A stretch of 64,000 bases of DNA from an uncultured Hyphomicrobiales bacterium (lineage in GTDB: Bacteria > Pseudomonadota > Alphaproteobacteria > Rhizobiales > Beijerinckiaceae). Where the stretch lies: contig CAIJVU010000059.1 of assembly GCA_903824185.1 (NCBI GenBank), forward strand, positions 1-64,000, given 5' to 3'. The notes below the pieces were generated by a model. It saw only the letters and a program-made list of their open reading frames with translations. It did not search any database and was not told where the DNA came from. Numbering within the stretch: the first letter of the stretch is position 1; the number at the start of each line of letters is the position of its first letter. Made by a program: the position numbers and the translations under genes. Shown here one piece after another: positions 1 to 8,661 of this stretch.

Positions 1-143
1 CGATACCAACCACCAGCACCTGAAGTTTTACAGTGGCCGGCTTCGCAACACCAACTAGCTACGCCGGCCACTCAAAGACTAGCGCCAAACGCAATATTAA
101 ACTAACATAACAACTGGATCGCTTGATGGGGTCAGGCCAAGTG
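1..143 (+). mobile_element. 3' end of an IS with integrase-core transposase C-terminus
   Basis: Frame 1 is open from the window edge to a TAA at 103-105. It reads as the C-terminus of an IS3/IS481-type transposase, with the typical tail beginning YQPPAPEVLQWPA. A perfect 10-bp inverted repeat (32-41 with 63-72) lies inside this tail. After the stop, the run TGGGGTCAGGCCA (127-139) resembles the terminal repeat of such elements, so the right end is placed near 140-143. Only this end is visible; the other end and the rest of the transposase are outside the window. Family assignment is from recall of the tail motif. Confidence 0.6.
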
Positions 144-312
144 GATACAGAAGAACACAATAGATCAGTGGCGCTATCTTGGTACTTGGTGCTCAAGACA
201 AGATAGGTTTATTTCATGTGAGGAAAAAGGCTTTGATCTAGACGCCTACAAAATATTGGTAAGGCCAATTTTGTTTAATCCAGACGATAAATTTCCAGAT
301 GGTACGATTTGA
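142..312 (+). pseudogene. 3' remnant of an unknown gene cut by the IS
   Basis: An open frame with no start codon begins right at the IS end and runs 56 codons to TGA at 310-312. The translation looks protein-like (WRYLGTWCSRQDRF, then EEKGFDLDAYKILVRPILF), not random, with hydrophilic and aromatic residues evenly spread. The simplest reading is that the IS inserted into, or deleted the 5' part of, a gene whose last 56 codons remain. I do not recognise the family. Confidence 0.4.
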
Positions 313-357
313 TTAGAGTTTGTTATGTATTGCTTCAAAACATAAAATACATTTGCA

Positions 358-2085
358 TTATGATTTTTTAATGCCCCAAGCATTCCACTTGATCATGGTC
401 GGGAAGGGATCTTCTGGCTGGGCAAATATCGGAGGCATCAGCATTGGAGCGGTCCGTTCAATGAGTTTTCCAGTAACTGCACCTGCATTCCATGACGATG
501 TCGCAAGATTATGTGTTTCCGGAATACCCTTTGGCTCGTCAAGTATTACAAAATAGAGGTATCGTGGCCTGTCGGCAGGTGTGATAGCCATAAAGGTAGT
601 GAGCATCTTATCTTTTTGATAAAAGCCACGAATAGCTTTCTCTGCAGTTCCAGTCTTGCCCCCTATGAAATAGCCGGGCACAAGGGCTGCCTTGGCAGTT
701 CCTTGTTCGGCATTAAGCCGCATGACGTAACGCAGCGCTTCACTGGTTTCTGGTTTGATAACAACGGGCGCATTTTTATTTGCTTCATCAGGGGTACGCT
801 TCAAGAACGTAGGTTCAATAAGCCTACCACCATTTACGAGTGCGCCAACGGCTTTGACACAAGCAAGAGCTGAAACTGATATGCCATGCCCATATGAAAT
901 CGTCACTGTAGAGATGTCTGACCAATATTTGGGATAAAGCGGGGCCTGTGTCTCCGGAAGTTCAGTTTGGACGCGATCCAAGATGCCCATTTTCCGCAAA
1001 AAATCCTGCTGGGCTTTGGAGCCAACCGTCAATGCCATTTTGGCTGAGCCAAGATTGGAGGAATGAAGGAAGATTTCTGGAATGGTCAGCCGCTTACCTG
1101 TGCCATGATATTCATGGATTGTATGCTTTCCGATAGTCATCTCGCCTTCTTTGGTATCAAAGGCTGTATTGATGTTCATCTTACCAGATTCAAGAGCCAG
1201 AGCGGTATTAAGGGCCTTAAAAGTGGACCCCATTTCATACACGCCTACCATGGCTCGATTTATGTTTTCTGGTTTTTGAGCATCAGTAGATAAATTGGCA
1301 TCAAAATCTGGATAGGAGGCAAGAGCAATTATTTCGCCTGTTGTGACATCATAAACAATGCCTGAACCAGCAAGGGCCTTGTATTTGTTAATCCCTTTAA
1401 CAAGTTCATCTCTTAGGGCATGCTGGATACGGATATCAATAGAGAGCTCAAAAGGCTTCAATTCATCTTGAGTAACTGGTAAGCCTATTTTTTCTAAATC
1501 ACTGATACCTGTTTGGTCGATGTATTTTTCAAATCCTGATATACCTCGGTTATCAACATCTGTGCTCCCAAGGACATGCGCTGCCAAGGTTCCATTGGGG
1601 TAAAAACGGCGGTTTTCTTTTTCAAGGACTACCCCGGGTAGGCCAAGACGAAAGACACGCTCCCGTTCTTCTTCAGAGATATTTCTTGCAACCCAAAAAA
1701 AATTACGCCCACTCTCAAATTCAACAAGCAGTTTCATTTGGTTTGTATATTGCGGCAAAGCTTGAGCTAGTAATCTTGCTGCTCTATCTTTTTCAATCAG
1801 CTTGTCGGTTTCAACGTATACGGAATACTTTTTGATGTCTGTTGCCAAAACTTCACCATTCCGATCCGTGATTAATGGACGAGCTTTGGTGGGTTTCAAT
1901 AGCTGGACCTTCGTCTTCTCTTTTGATTTGAAGAAGCCAGATCCATAGAGAACCAATTTTCCTGCAACAATACCGTAAGCCAGTATAAAAATAACGATAA
2001 TCCAGTTGAAATGACGCTGGATTCTGAATGGACTAAATCCATAGTTAGCCCTTGGTTTGGGTAAGTCGAAATACTCGTCGGTCAC
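358..2085 (-). CDS. ftsI: FtsI/PBP3-type peptidoglycan D,D-transpeptidase
   Basis: A 575-residue class B penicillin-binding protein that cross-links septal peptidoglycan in the periplasm. It has a short cytoplasmic N-terminus, one membrane anchor at about residues 27-47, a dimerisation/pedestal domain to about 210, then a transpeptidase domain. All three active-site motifs are present: STFK at 287-290 (acylated Ser287), SSN at 342-344 and KTGT at 477-480. Length fits the FtsI family. In most bacteria ftsI sits in the dcw cluster next to murE. Here it stands alone in an AT-rich segment with secreted unknowns and mobile-element debris, so it may be a second, acquired copy. The start at 2085 leaves a plausible cytoplasmic tail before the anchor. 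Confidence 0.85.
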   Translation of the reverse strand: MTDEYFDLPKPRANYGFSPFRIQRHFNWIIVIFILAYGIVAGKLVLYGSGFFKSKEKTKVQLLKPTKARPLITDRNGEVLATDIKKYSVYVETDKLIEKDRAARLLAQALPQYTNQMKLLVEFESGRNFFWVARNISEEERERVFRLGLPGVVLEKENRRFYPNGTLAAHVLGSTDVDNRGISGFEKYIDQTGISDLEKIGLPVTQDELKPFELSIDIRIQHALRDELVKGINKYKALAGSGIVYDVTTGEIIALASYPDFDANLSTDAQKPENINRAMVGVYEMGSTFKALNTALALESGKMNINTAFDTKEGEMTIGKHTIHEYHGTGKRLTIPEIFLHSSNLGSAKMALTVGSKAQQDFLRKMGILDRVQTELPETQAPLYPKYWSDISTVTISYGHGISVSALACVKAVGALVNGGRLIEPTFLKRTPDEANKNAPVVIKPETSEALRYVMRLNAEQGTAKAALVPGYFIGGKTGTAEKAIRGFYQKDKMLTTFMAITPADRPRYLYFVILDEPKGIPETHNLATSSWNAGAVTGKLIERTAPMLMPPIFAQPEDPFPTMIKWNAWGIKKS

Positions 2086-2538
2086 ATTGGCTCTGTGGTT
2101 GCAATGGATTGAGGACCGAGAACTTACCTCAAATAAGATGATCTAAACATTCGATTCCAGAAACGAGATGAATCAATTCTTTACGTGGAGAACAAATGGG
2201 AACATCAAAGCGAGGCACAACTGGAATTTATTCATAAACAAAGTTGAACAGTATAGGTTTAACTGTAGTTGTTTATTTCTATTTGGACATGCTTAAGTTC
2301 CAGCGTATATTTGGACTGTTACGGTTTAAATTGGACTAAACTCGCTAAACGCTCATAAAAGTCTTGTAGATTTAAAGCGGCTACGGAGCGAGGCCGCTTG
2401 GAGGACCATCAGAGATAAGATTAGTCTAACTCAGACGTGCTAGAGCCTCTGTTTGAGAATGTTTGAATGCCTCAAATAATTTTACGATCAACAAACACAA
2501 ACGTGATTATCAAAGAAAAATTGAATGGAGATAAAAAG
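2086..2538. other. AT-rich intergenic region between divergent genes
   Basis: About 450 bp separate the divergent FtsI-type gene and a small secreted-protein gene. It holds one short hairpin (7-bp arms, around 2377-2401) and promoter-like AT-rich stretches. I found no convincing gene, RNA or repeat in it. Confidence 0.4.
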
Positions 2539-3006
2539 TTGATACCAGAAAAGAAGAATTACTTGATTGCATTATTTTGCATTTTCTCTATGTCTGCTGA
2601 TGCACAAAGCTTAGTTAGTTGTGTATCAGAAAACAGTCCTACCATTACCATTTCACTCAACAGCGCAACATTTAATGGTATCCAACTTTCATGTATTAGA
2701 TCATCATTTATTTATGATATGACACCTTGCTCACCGAATGGAGGCTACTCACTTTCTAGACCTACAGGGTCTGCTGATATAGTTCAGATCGTGTGGCGTT
2801 GGCAAGAATTTGCGCATCATTTAGGGGGAGTAGTTTCGTTTTCTGCTAATGAAAGCCAAATATACTTTTCAGGTGGGTTTAATGATGGACATAAATTCAC
2901 TGACTCTTGGTCAATAAATATTGATAGGATATCAGGGATTGGCTTTTTAGAACGAGATAAACAAAAATTTAAATACGAATGTGACGCTAGATCAAGAAAG
3001 TTTTGA
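2539..3006 (+). CDS. Small secreted protein of unknown function
   Basis: I place the start at TTG 2539 because GGAG lies at 2528-2531 and the protein then begins with a standard signal peptide: charged MIPEKKN, hydrophobic core LIALFCIF, and cleavage after SADA before QS. An upstream ATG at 2467 would add 24 residues that spoil the signal. The mature part is about 130 residues with several cysteines (SLVSC, LSC, TPC, YEC), which could form disulfides in the periplasm. It resembles the protein of the next gene in size and export signal but not in sequence. I do not recognise a family. Confidence 0.55.
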   Translation: MIPEKKNYLIALFCIFSMSADAQSLVSCVSENSPTITISLNSATFNGIQLSCIRSSFIYDMTPCSPNGGYSLSRPTGSADIVQIVWRWQEFAHHLGGVVSFSANESQIYFSGGFNDGHKFTDSWSINIDRISGIGFLERDKQKFKYECDARSRKF

Positions 3007-3116
3007 ACTTTTTGCTTCATTCTATTTTAGATAGGTAAGCTTGAATAATCTAAAAATTAACGACATTCAAACTCCTAAATCAAAAGGTTTGAAACGTGCT
3101 GGTAGAGGAACTTAAT

Positions 3117-3713
3117 ATGTTCAAGAAAGTTTTTTCGCTCACAACGTTTTTTTTGGTAGGGTTCCTTCTTTTACCGGGGCTGTCTGTTGCGCAGGTCTTC
3201 TATTGTCCATTTCAAAATCACACTGCTATGGTGAATACGACGCGGGGGATCGAATCTATTTTTAGTCGCGGCGAATTCTCTTTTTTTCAAATAGGCTCTG
3301 GATTTTGGACAGCCTCATTTATCGGGAAGGAACTCTTTTTTGCGATAAATCGCATGGAATCTAGTTTGATGAAGGCGAGACTTGACGTGGCAGGAAGAAA
3401 TGGATCCACCATTTATCGAGGCACGACTACCTGTTCAGCAATTGACGAAAACTTAAGCAAGCGGATGGTTTGTGCCCCTAAGGGCACTACTGCCCGTATC
3501 CTCAAAAGCGCCGCTCCAAACGACATCCACCCCGATTGGAAGGGGGATAGTTATGTTGGTACAGGCTGGCGGATTGAACTTACCAACGCCTTATTGAAGG
3601 ATGGAAACGTCTATCTGGTCGGAGATGTCCTGAGTCCCAGAGGCGGCGTGGTGAATCGTGGAATCTTTGTTCTCGCTGGCGACTGGGATTGCTCCTGTAA
3701 TTGGCATTGCTGA
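3117..3713 (+). CDS. Small secreted protein of unknown function
   Basis: The start is ATG 3117, preceded by AGAGGA at 3104-3109; a GTG at 3096 in the same frame has no ribosome site. The 198-residue product starts with a signal peptide (MFKKVF, hydrophobic stretch TTFFLVGFLLLPG, cleavage after SVA before QVFYC). The mature protein has cysteine pairs (VFYC, TTC, MVC, and a final WDCSCNWHC) suggesting a disulfide-rich periplasmic or secreted fold. It follows the previous unknown by about 110 bp on the same strand. No family recognised. Confidence 0.6.
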   Translation: MFKKVFSLTTFFLVGFLLLPGLSVAQVFYCPFQNHTAMVNTTRGIESIFSRGEFSFFQIGSGFWTASFIGKELFFAINRMESSLMKARLDVAGRNGSTIYRGTTTCSAIDENLSKRMVCAPKGTTARILKSAAPNDIHPDWKGDSYVGTGWRIELTNALLKDGNVYLVGDVLSPRGGVVNRGIFVLAGDWDCSCNWHC

Positions 3714-3720
3714 GGGCATG

Positions 3721-3882
3721 TCATACTAATTCTCTGCCCTCGTCGGCTTCATCGCATTTCTCGGCTGCTTGAATTAAACGCGAGTAACAATCGCTACGGC
3801 TAGGCCAAAGTCCTGAACGATGATCATTTTGCTCCGCAAGTCGTTTCCAGGCAAGATGTGACACCTGGTGAGACAGAAGGTC
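3721..3882 (-). pseudogene. Possible 5'-truncated coding remnant
   Basis: On the minus strand an open frame without a clear start ends at TCA 3721-3723 (TGA). It reads SHLAWKRLAEQNDHRSGLWP, then SDCYSRLIQAAEKCDEADEG, which has the helical charged look of a real C-terminus. Local base composition is richer in GC than the flanks. It may be a gene fragment left by rearrangement. The call rests only on the look of the translation. Confidence 0.25.
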
Positions 3883-3883
3883 T

Positions 3884-4285
3884 CTATCTCTCCCCTCTCA
3901 TTTTTTGTCTTTTACAGCTCCATTTTAACATCAAAACAAGGCCAAGAAACTCAGATGCTGGAAGCGAGTGTAATCCAGGTTGGTATGGAAAAAATCTGTT
4001 AAATTCTGATCTAAATGCCTCTAATGAAACATCTTCACATAGCGCCCAATTAGGGCCACCGTAATTTTCAAGCAATCCGTCCCTATATGCAATCAAGGCA
4101 GTGTTTAAAATTGAATAACAACTAGGATTATTAGTCACCACGCATGCTTCGTGGGCTGCTTGTGCACTAATAGAGCGAATTAAAATAAAATCAGTATGTG
4201 TTGGGGTTTGTTCTTTTGCAATCAGAGGATTTATCCCGCAGACTAACATAACCAAAATTATAGCTACCAATCGCATTATAAGCAT
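3884..4285 (-). CDS. Small exported protein, possibly Rap1a/Tai-like
   Basis: A 133-residue protein with an N-terminal signal peptide (MLIMRLVAIILVMLVCG, cleavage near PLIA-KE). The mature part has four cysteines, in AHEACVVTNN, PSCYSIL, ALCEDVS and the final KWSC. The spacing, with ALC followed about 35 residues later by a small-residue helix and WSC, recalls the Rap1a/Tai family of periplasmic immunity proteins against type VI amidases, but the similarity is pattern-level only. It lies 35 bp downstream of the Sel1/COG3904 gene on the same strand, so the two may be co-transcribed. No amidase effector is visible nearby. Confidence 0.5.
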   Translation of the reverse strand: MLIMRLVAIILVMLVCGINPLIAKEQTPTHTDFILIRSISAQAAHEACVVTNNPSCYSILNTALIAYRDGLLENYGGPNWALCEDVSLEAFRSEFNRFFPYQPGLHSLPASEFLGLVLMLKWSCKRQKMRGER

Positions 4286-4320
4286 TCCCGATTTTATGAA
4301 AAAAAACTAAATTAGTTCAC

Positions 4321-5688
4321 CTAGTAAAGCCAAGAATGAGTGTCTCTCGTTGCACCATACTGCCATTTACCGACATTGATTTCGGTTTTTGATAAAGGTT
4401 TCCAATCTTGTACGAGCAACCGGGCCGTCCTGCGTTCTTGTGTGGTGATACGGGTTTTGATGATATCTATAGCCCTAACGGTGTTATCACGGGTCTTTCC
4501 ATCGGACATGTCCCACAAAGCCAGATTGCACCATTTGAATGCCTGTACATTGTCTCTTTTGAAAACATTCCCGTCGGCATGCATCTGGCACAATGAGCCA
4601 TAGGCAAAGGTTTCCCCCTGCTCAGCGGCTTTAGTAATCCAAAACACTGCATCTGGAACGCTTCTTTTGACTCCGTCGCTCTTGTAATAGGCCCAGCCTA
4701 AGTTGTTTTGGGATCCAGCAAACCCTAACTCTGCAGCTTGTTTTAAATATTCTATGGATTTGGTTTTATTCCGTGTCCAGTAGTAGAGAGCTATATTATG
4801 AGCTGATCTTTTATCCCGATGCTCAAGACCAAATTTCAGCCATTCTAGAGCCTCTTTTTCATTTGGTTCTATTTTGCCATTCCCAAACATGAATTTATGT
4901 ATGACACCCGATAATGCATCCGAGCTACCATTAAACGCAGCAATTTCTTGGATTTGAGAAGGTGCCTCACGAGGTTTGAATTCAATTGGAGCTTGTGTCT
5001 CGTCATTTTCCTCAAGGATAGGGCCCTGATAGAAGCCAAATTGGACGATATACTGGTATTTACCGATGGCTGCTGGATCGTAAGTTAAATTCAGCATTTG
5101 ATCGAATGGTACTGAGTCAGCAATTCTTGCAAGAAGAGGATTGATGCCCATTTCGTCATAATATTCACGTTTGAGTTTAAACCACTCATCTTCAGCTTGA
5201 GCTCTAGGTGAAGCTTCGTGTTTAATAGAAGGGCTATGTAGCCCTATATTGACGAGGAAACGTTGGGTGGCTCCTGCTGCTACCATCACACAAGCAGATA
5301 AGCATTTAGTATATTCTTGCTGAAGAACAGGGTTTCCTGACTTAACGGTGGCTTTGTTTTTTCTAAGAATTCTGCCTATTTCAATTGCAGAATTCATGTT
5401 TCCTCCACCAGTATCCAAATAAATTGTGGGAAATTGGCTATCACGGGGCAAGTCATGATCTAAGCGGTAGAATGCCCTTTCATCACTAGGCGAGATATAT
5501 CCATAAAGTACCAGATAGCTGAGCTTTCCAGTCTTCAGGCATTCATCATATTTTTCATAGGTACAATCTGGAGGGGGTAGTACGTATGCAGTGGCTGATA
5601 GCGATGATAAAAATAGAAGTGCCGTGGCAAAAGCTAACAGGGGCCACATTGACTCATACATCGCTGATTTTTTGTTGTTACTGAACAT
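4321..5688 (-). CDS. Exported COG3904-like protein with C-terminal Sel1 repeats
   Basis: A 455-residue protein with one hydrophobic segment at about residues 12-34, acting as a signal or anchor. Residues ~60-200 resemble the COG3904 group, which has a ClpP/crotonase-like fold: IYLDTGGGNMNSAIEIGRIL is followed by CLSACVMVAAGATQRFL and GLHSPS, where the Ser in SAC and the His in GLHSP sit where serine-protease residues would be. The C-terminal half carries Sel1-type TPR repeats (ALEWLKFGLEHRD; GSQNNLGWAYYKSDGV; AVFWITKAAEQGE; AFKWCNLAL), a protein-protein scaffold. The likely site is the periplasm. Substrate and partner are unknown. Confidence 0.7.
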   Translation of the reverse strand: MFSNNKKSAMYESMWPLLAFATALLFLSSLSATAYVLPPPDCTYEKYDECLKTGKLSYLVLYGYISPSDERAFYRLDHDLPRDSQFPTIYLDTGGGNMNSAIEIGRILRKNKATVKSGNPVLQQEYTKCLSACVMVAAGATQRFLVNIGLHSPSIKHEASPRAQAEDEWFKLKREYYDEMGINPLLARIADSVPFDQMLNLTYDPAAIGKYQYIVQFGFYQGPILEENDETQAPIEFKPREAPSQIQEIAAFNGSSDALSGVIHKFMFGNGKIEPNEKEALEWLKFGLEHRDKRSAHNIALYYWTRNKTKSIEYLKQAAELGFAGSQNNLGWAYYKSDGVKRSVPDAVFWITKAAEQGETFAYGSLCQMHADGNVFKRDNVQAFKWCNLALWDMSDGKTRDNTVRAIDIIKTRITTQERRTARLLVQDWKPLSKTEINVGKWQYGATRDTHSWLY

Positions 5689-5746
5689 AGAGCAAGTCTA
5701 ATATTTTGGTTAAAATTTAGGCAGTACCCAGATATGAAAATAGGTA

Positions 5747-6196
5747 CTATTTAAAACTTAAACTTTCAATGAAAACTCTTGAGGGGTCATTTTCAGGTAA
5801 GAAAATTCGCGCTCTTTTAATTTGAGCGGCTGCATATAAAATTCGCGCATCCATCATATCATTGTAGTCTTTTATTGCATCACGTTTGGATTTAAAGATG
5901 CTTGACCCTCTAATATGTCTGTAATTATCTGAACATATATAAAAAGTCGCTCTAGTATCAACATCAGCTAAATGTTCAGAGGGAATATCTAAACTAAATT
6001 GTTCAGGTAATTTATTCGCAGCTTCAAGCAGTGCGTCAAATAATTTTTCCTGTAAAGCAGCAATTTTGCTGGCCCCGTCTTTTGATAATGACATTCCAGC
6101 TAGCATGGCGGGTAAATTAGGATCAATTTTTTTTATATCTAACTCACACTGTTCTTTTAGTTTTTGTAATGATTTAGCTTGCGAAGGTGTCAGCAT
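5747..6196 (-). CDS. Hypothetical cytoplasmic protein
   Basis: A 149-residue soluble, mostly helical protein starting MLTPSQAKSLQKLKEQC. ATG 6196 is preferred over an ATG four codons upstream because GGAG lies seven bases before it. There is no signal peptide or membrane segment. The N-terminal third is rich in Lys/Glu and may form a coiled coil. Lies 29 bp downstream of the small membrane-protein gene on the same strand. No family recognised. Confidence 0.5.
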   Translation of the reverse strand: MLTPSQAKSLQKLKEQCELDIKKIDPNLPAMLAGMSLSKDGASKIAALQEKLFDALLEAANKLPEQFSLDIPSEHLADVDTRATFYICSDNYRHIRGSSIFKSKRDAIKDYNDMMDARILYAAAQIKRARIFLPENDPSRVFIESLSFK

Positions 6197-6225
6197 GTTT
6201 TTCTCCATCTCTATCGCGATTAGGC

Positions 6226-6438
6226 CTAATCTTTATGTCTTTTCATTTTGTGCACCAAGATAAGACCTAGAATTAAACCAACAAAACCCCAGATTGGTTC
6301 TTTAAAAATAACAAGCAAAATGATTGAACAGAATGCCGCACCGATAACATAGGGTATAACTGCGATAAAAATACCGACAACTAATGGTGCGATCGCCAAT
6401 CCGATCCAGATCAAGACACCCACCATTATCCAATGCAT
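6226..6438 (-). CDS. Small membrane protein
   Basis: A 70-residue, very hydrophobic protein with two or three membrane segments (about residues 4-24, 24-45 and 49-64) and a short basic tail KMKRHKD, which predicts a cytoplasmic C-terminus. It precedes the hypothetical gene at 5747-6196 on the same strand. No family recognised. The hydrophobic pattern and clean start and stop support a real gene. Confidence 0.45.
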   Translation of the reverse strand: MHWIMVGVLIWIGLAIAPLVVGIFIAVIPYVIGAAFCSIILLVIFKEPIWGFVGLILGLILVHKMKRHKD

Positions 6439-6585
6439 TTGTAGGCCTCTAGGTTTGAGATAAACTTGAGTATTGTTTTTGGCATTTCGGCGAGGGTGAT
6501 CAGGATATTATTCTAACACTTTACGGAAAGCCGACGCAACGTCCCAATAAAAGGATGACGTTATGCGTCATAGGTAGGAAAATGA

Positions 6586-6912
6586 TCATCTGATTATCTT
6601 GAGGATGTAGCAACCGAATTTGCCTTACAGGGCCTTGAATTGGATTGGGCTTGCGTTTGCATTGATGCCAACCTTCGGCACACACCAAATGGCCTTGTGC
6701 CCATGACTTTTAAAGGTACCCGTTGGCAATCTGTGAATGACCCTGCTCGACAACGTTTTATTTTGAATGCTCACCGGGTGTTGCTGACCAGAGCTCGGCA
6801 GGGCGTCATCATTTTTGTTCCGAGGGGAGATGAAAATGACCCGACGCGGGAGCCAAAGTGGTACGATGGAATGTTCGAATATTTGCAGAGTTGCGGCATT
6901 AGAGCCGTGTAA
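6586..6912 (+). pseudogene. C-terminal remnant of a DUF2075-type DNA/RNA helicase
   Basis: The frame is open from 6586 to TAA 6912 with no proper start. It carries the end of a DUF2075/Schlafen-linked helicase: VATEFALQGLELDWACVC is the helicase motif in which ATEFxxQGLELD is diagnostic, followed by NAHRVLLTRARQGVIIFVP and the terminal DPTREPKWYDGMFEYLQSCG. Upstream of about 6598 homology stops and a stop codon appears at 6583, so at least the N-terminal three quarters are missing. These helicases often travel with mobile islands and defence loci. The remnant lies just before the tRNA-Arg gene, on the tRNA's 3' side. Confidence 0.75.
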
Positions 6913-7022
6913 ATGCATTATGAAATGTGATTTTTTGCGGGGATTTGCTGACAGCTGGTAGCTATGTGGTAGCTTGAGCAATTCTGCGGAATGTAGAAAA
7001 TCAGCTAACCCATTGATTTTGT

Positions 7023-7099
7023 TGGCGCACCCGAGAGGATTCGAACCTCTGACCTTTGCCTTCGGAGGGCAACACTCTATCCAGCTGAGCTACGGGTGC
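7023..7099 (-). tRNA. tRNA-Arg (anticodon CCG)
   Basis: Read on the minus strand the 77-nt cloverleaf is complete: acceptor GCACCCG/CGGGTGC, D arm GCTC...GAGT, anticodon stem TTGCC/GGCAA with loop CTCCGAA (anticodon CCG, reading CGG), variable loop AGGTC, T arm AGAGG-TTCGAAT-CCTCT, discriminator G and an encoded CCA at 7023-7025. The 3' end faces left, towards the AT-rich segment, as expected if an island integrated at this tRNA. Confidence 0.95.
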
Positions 7100-7296
7100 C
7101 TGAGCCAACACGCCGACAAGATCGGGCGCAAACAGTCTGTAGCCTATTCAACGCGCAGGGGCAATATAGGGGTGCCATCCCATGGGCCAGAGACAAGAAA
7201 TCTGGAAAAAAGCCCATTTGGGCGCGTTCCATAAGTCTTAAGCCGTTTGCAGCGGGCGTCCGACGGTTTTTTTTTCGCAAAGGCCTGTTTTTGCTT

Positions 7297-8505
7297 TTAT
7301 TTCAACGGGCAATCCTTGGCATAGGCGTCACCGACCGAGGTCAGAATCCGTGACACAATCTGGGTTTGAAAACGTCCGTCAGGCCGCTTGATGGCCTTCA
7401 CCTGATAAAAATCCTGAATGGGATAGCCATTGCGGTTAAAACGGAAGGCACCGCGCAATGACACAAAATCGGCCTGACGCAGCGCTTGCGCCAGCTGATC
7501 GCGGTCTTGTGTCTGGCCTTGGGTTTTCCTGACAGCGCTGTCAATCAGCATCGCGGTATCATAGCCTTGCATGGCATAGGCGCTGGGCACCATGCCAAAT
7601 TGTTTTTCGAAATCTGCGACAAATGTCTTGTTTTGCGGATTATCCAAGGAGGGCGACCACGAGGTCGAGCCGATCAAGCCCAAAGCCGCCTCTTGCTGGG
7701 CGGGCAAAGTGGCCTCGTCAAATGTGAAGGTGGACAGCAAGGGAATTTTGCCGGAAAGGCCCGATTGCGCATAGCTTTTCACCAAAGCGACCCCCATGCC
7801 GCCGGGCATGAAGGTAAAGACGGCATCGGGCTTGGCGGCAGCGATCCGGACCAGCTCGGCAGAGAGATCAAGCTGCGCCATCGGAACATAAATTTCTTCG
7901 ACAATGTCACCGCGAAACTGCCGCAAAAAGCCCGAAACCGCATCCTTTCCGGCCTGATAATTGGGCATGATAAAGGCTATTTTGCGAAATCCTTGCTCTT
8001 GCGCATAAAGCCCCATCACCTCATGCGCCTGATCATTTTGATAGGACACCACAAAAAAATAGGGCGAGCACTGCGCGCCCGCATAAAGCGACGGTCCGGC
8101 ATTGGGGGAAATCAAAATCCGGCCTGATTCCAGCACGGGCTTTTGAATGGCCTGCAAAATATTGGAAAAAATCGGCCCGACGACAAGATCGACCTGCCCG
8201 CGCGCCAACAGGCTTTGTATTTTTTGCGCCGCCAGATCGGGTTTCAACTCGTCATCAAGCAGCGTGAGCTCGACTTGGCGGCCCGCCATTTCCCCGCCAA
8301 GTCCTTGCAAAGCCAGTTGAAATCCATCCCGCACCTGCATCCCCAACACAGCCGACGGGCCGGACAAGGTGACCATCAGGGCAATCCGGAAGGGGGCGGG
8401 CGCACCGGTTTTAACAGCTTGCGCAAAACCCGTTGCCGACAGGCAACAGCTGCACACAAGCAGTAAAATCAGCCGGACATGTCGTAAAACAAGGCAAAAA
8501 CGCAT
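7297..8505 (-). CDS. LivK-type periplasmic substrate-binding protein
   Basis: A 402-residue ABC-transporter binding protein of the branched-chain amino acid/amide type (type 1 periplasmic fold). The signal peptide is within the first ~30 residues (cleavage near GFAQA). The mature lobe starts FRIALMVTLSGPSAVLGMQV, the usual first strand and ligand loop, followed by DGFQLAL and the hinge-region LVVGPIFSN and ILISPNAGPSLYAG. No permease or ATPase gene is next to it, so the partner transporter is elsewhere or the protein has another periplasmic role. Ligand unknown. It is only distantly related to the two other binding proteins of this fold in the window. Confidence 0.8.
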   Translation of the reverse strand: MRFCLVLRHVRLILLLVCSCCLSATGFAQAVKTGAPAPFRIALMVTLSGPSAVLGMQVRDGFQLALQGLGGEMAGRQVELTLLDDELKPDLAAQKIQSLLARGQVDLVVGPIFSNILQAIQKPVLESGRILISPNAGPSLYAGAQCSPYFFVVSYQNDQAHEVMGLYAQEQGFRKIAFIMPNYQAGKDAVSGFLRQFRGDIVEEIYVPMAQLDLSAELVRIAAAKPDAVFTFMPGGMGVALVKSYAQSGLSGKIPLLSTFTFDEATLPAQQEAALGLIGSTSWSPSLDNPQNKTFVADFEKQFGMVPSAYAMQGYDTAMLIDSAVRKTQGQTQDRDQLAQALRQADFVSLRGAFRFNRNGYPIQDFYQVKAIKRPDGRFQTQIVSRILTSVGDAYAKDCPLK

Positions 8506-8661
8506 TTTAATTGGTCCGCTTGGGTGGCCTGCAGCGGCCTGACCTCACGCTGCCTAGCCCGCTTTTGTCAAGCGGCAGATAATGGCGGTGGGTTTTTTTG
8601 CGGGACGAAACCGCGCCGCTCGGGGGCGACAAATGCCTTTTTTGGCGCTATCACGAAAGCC

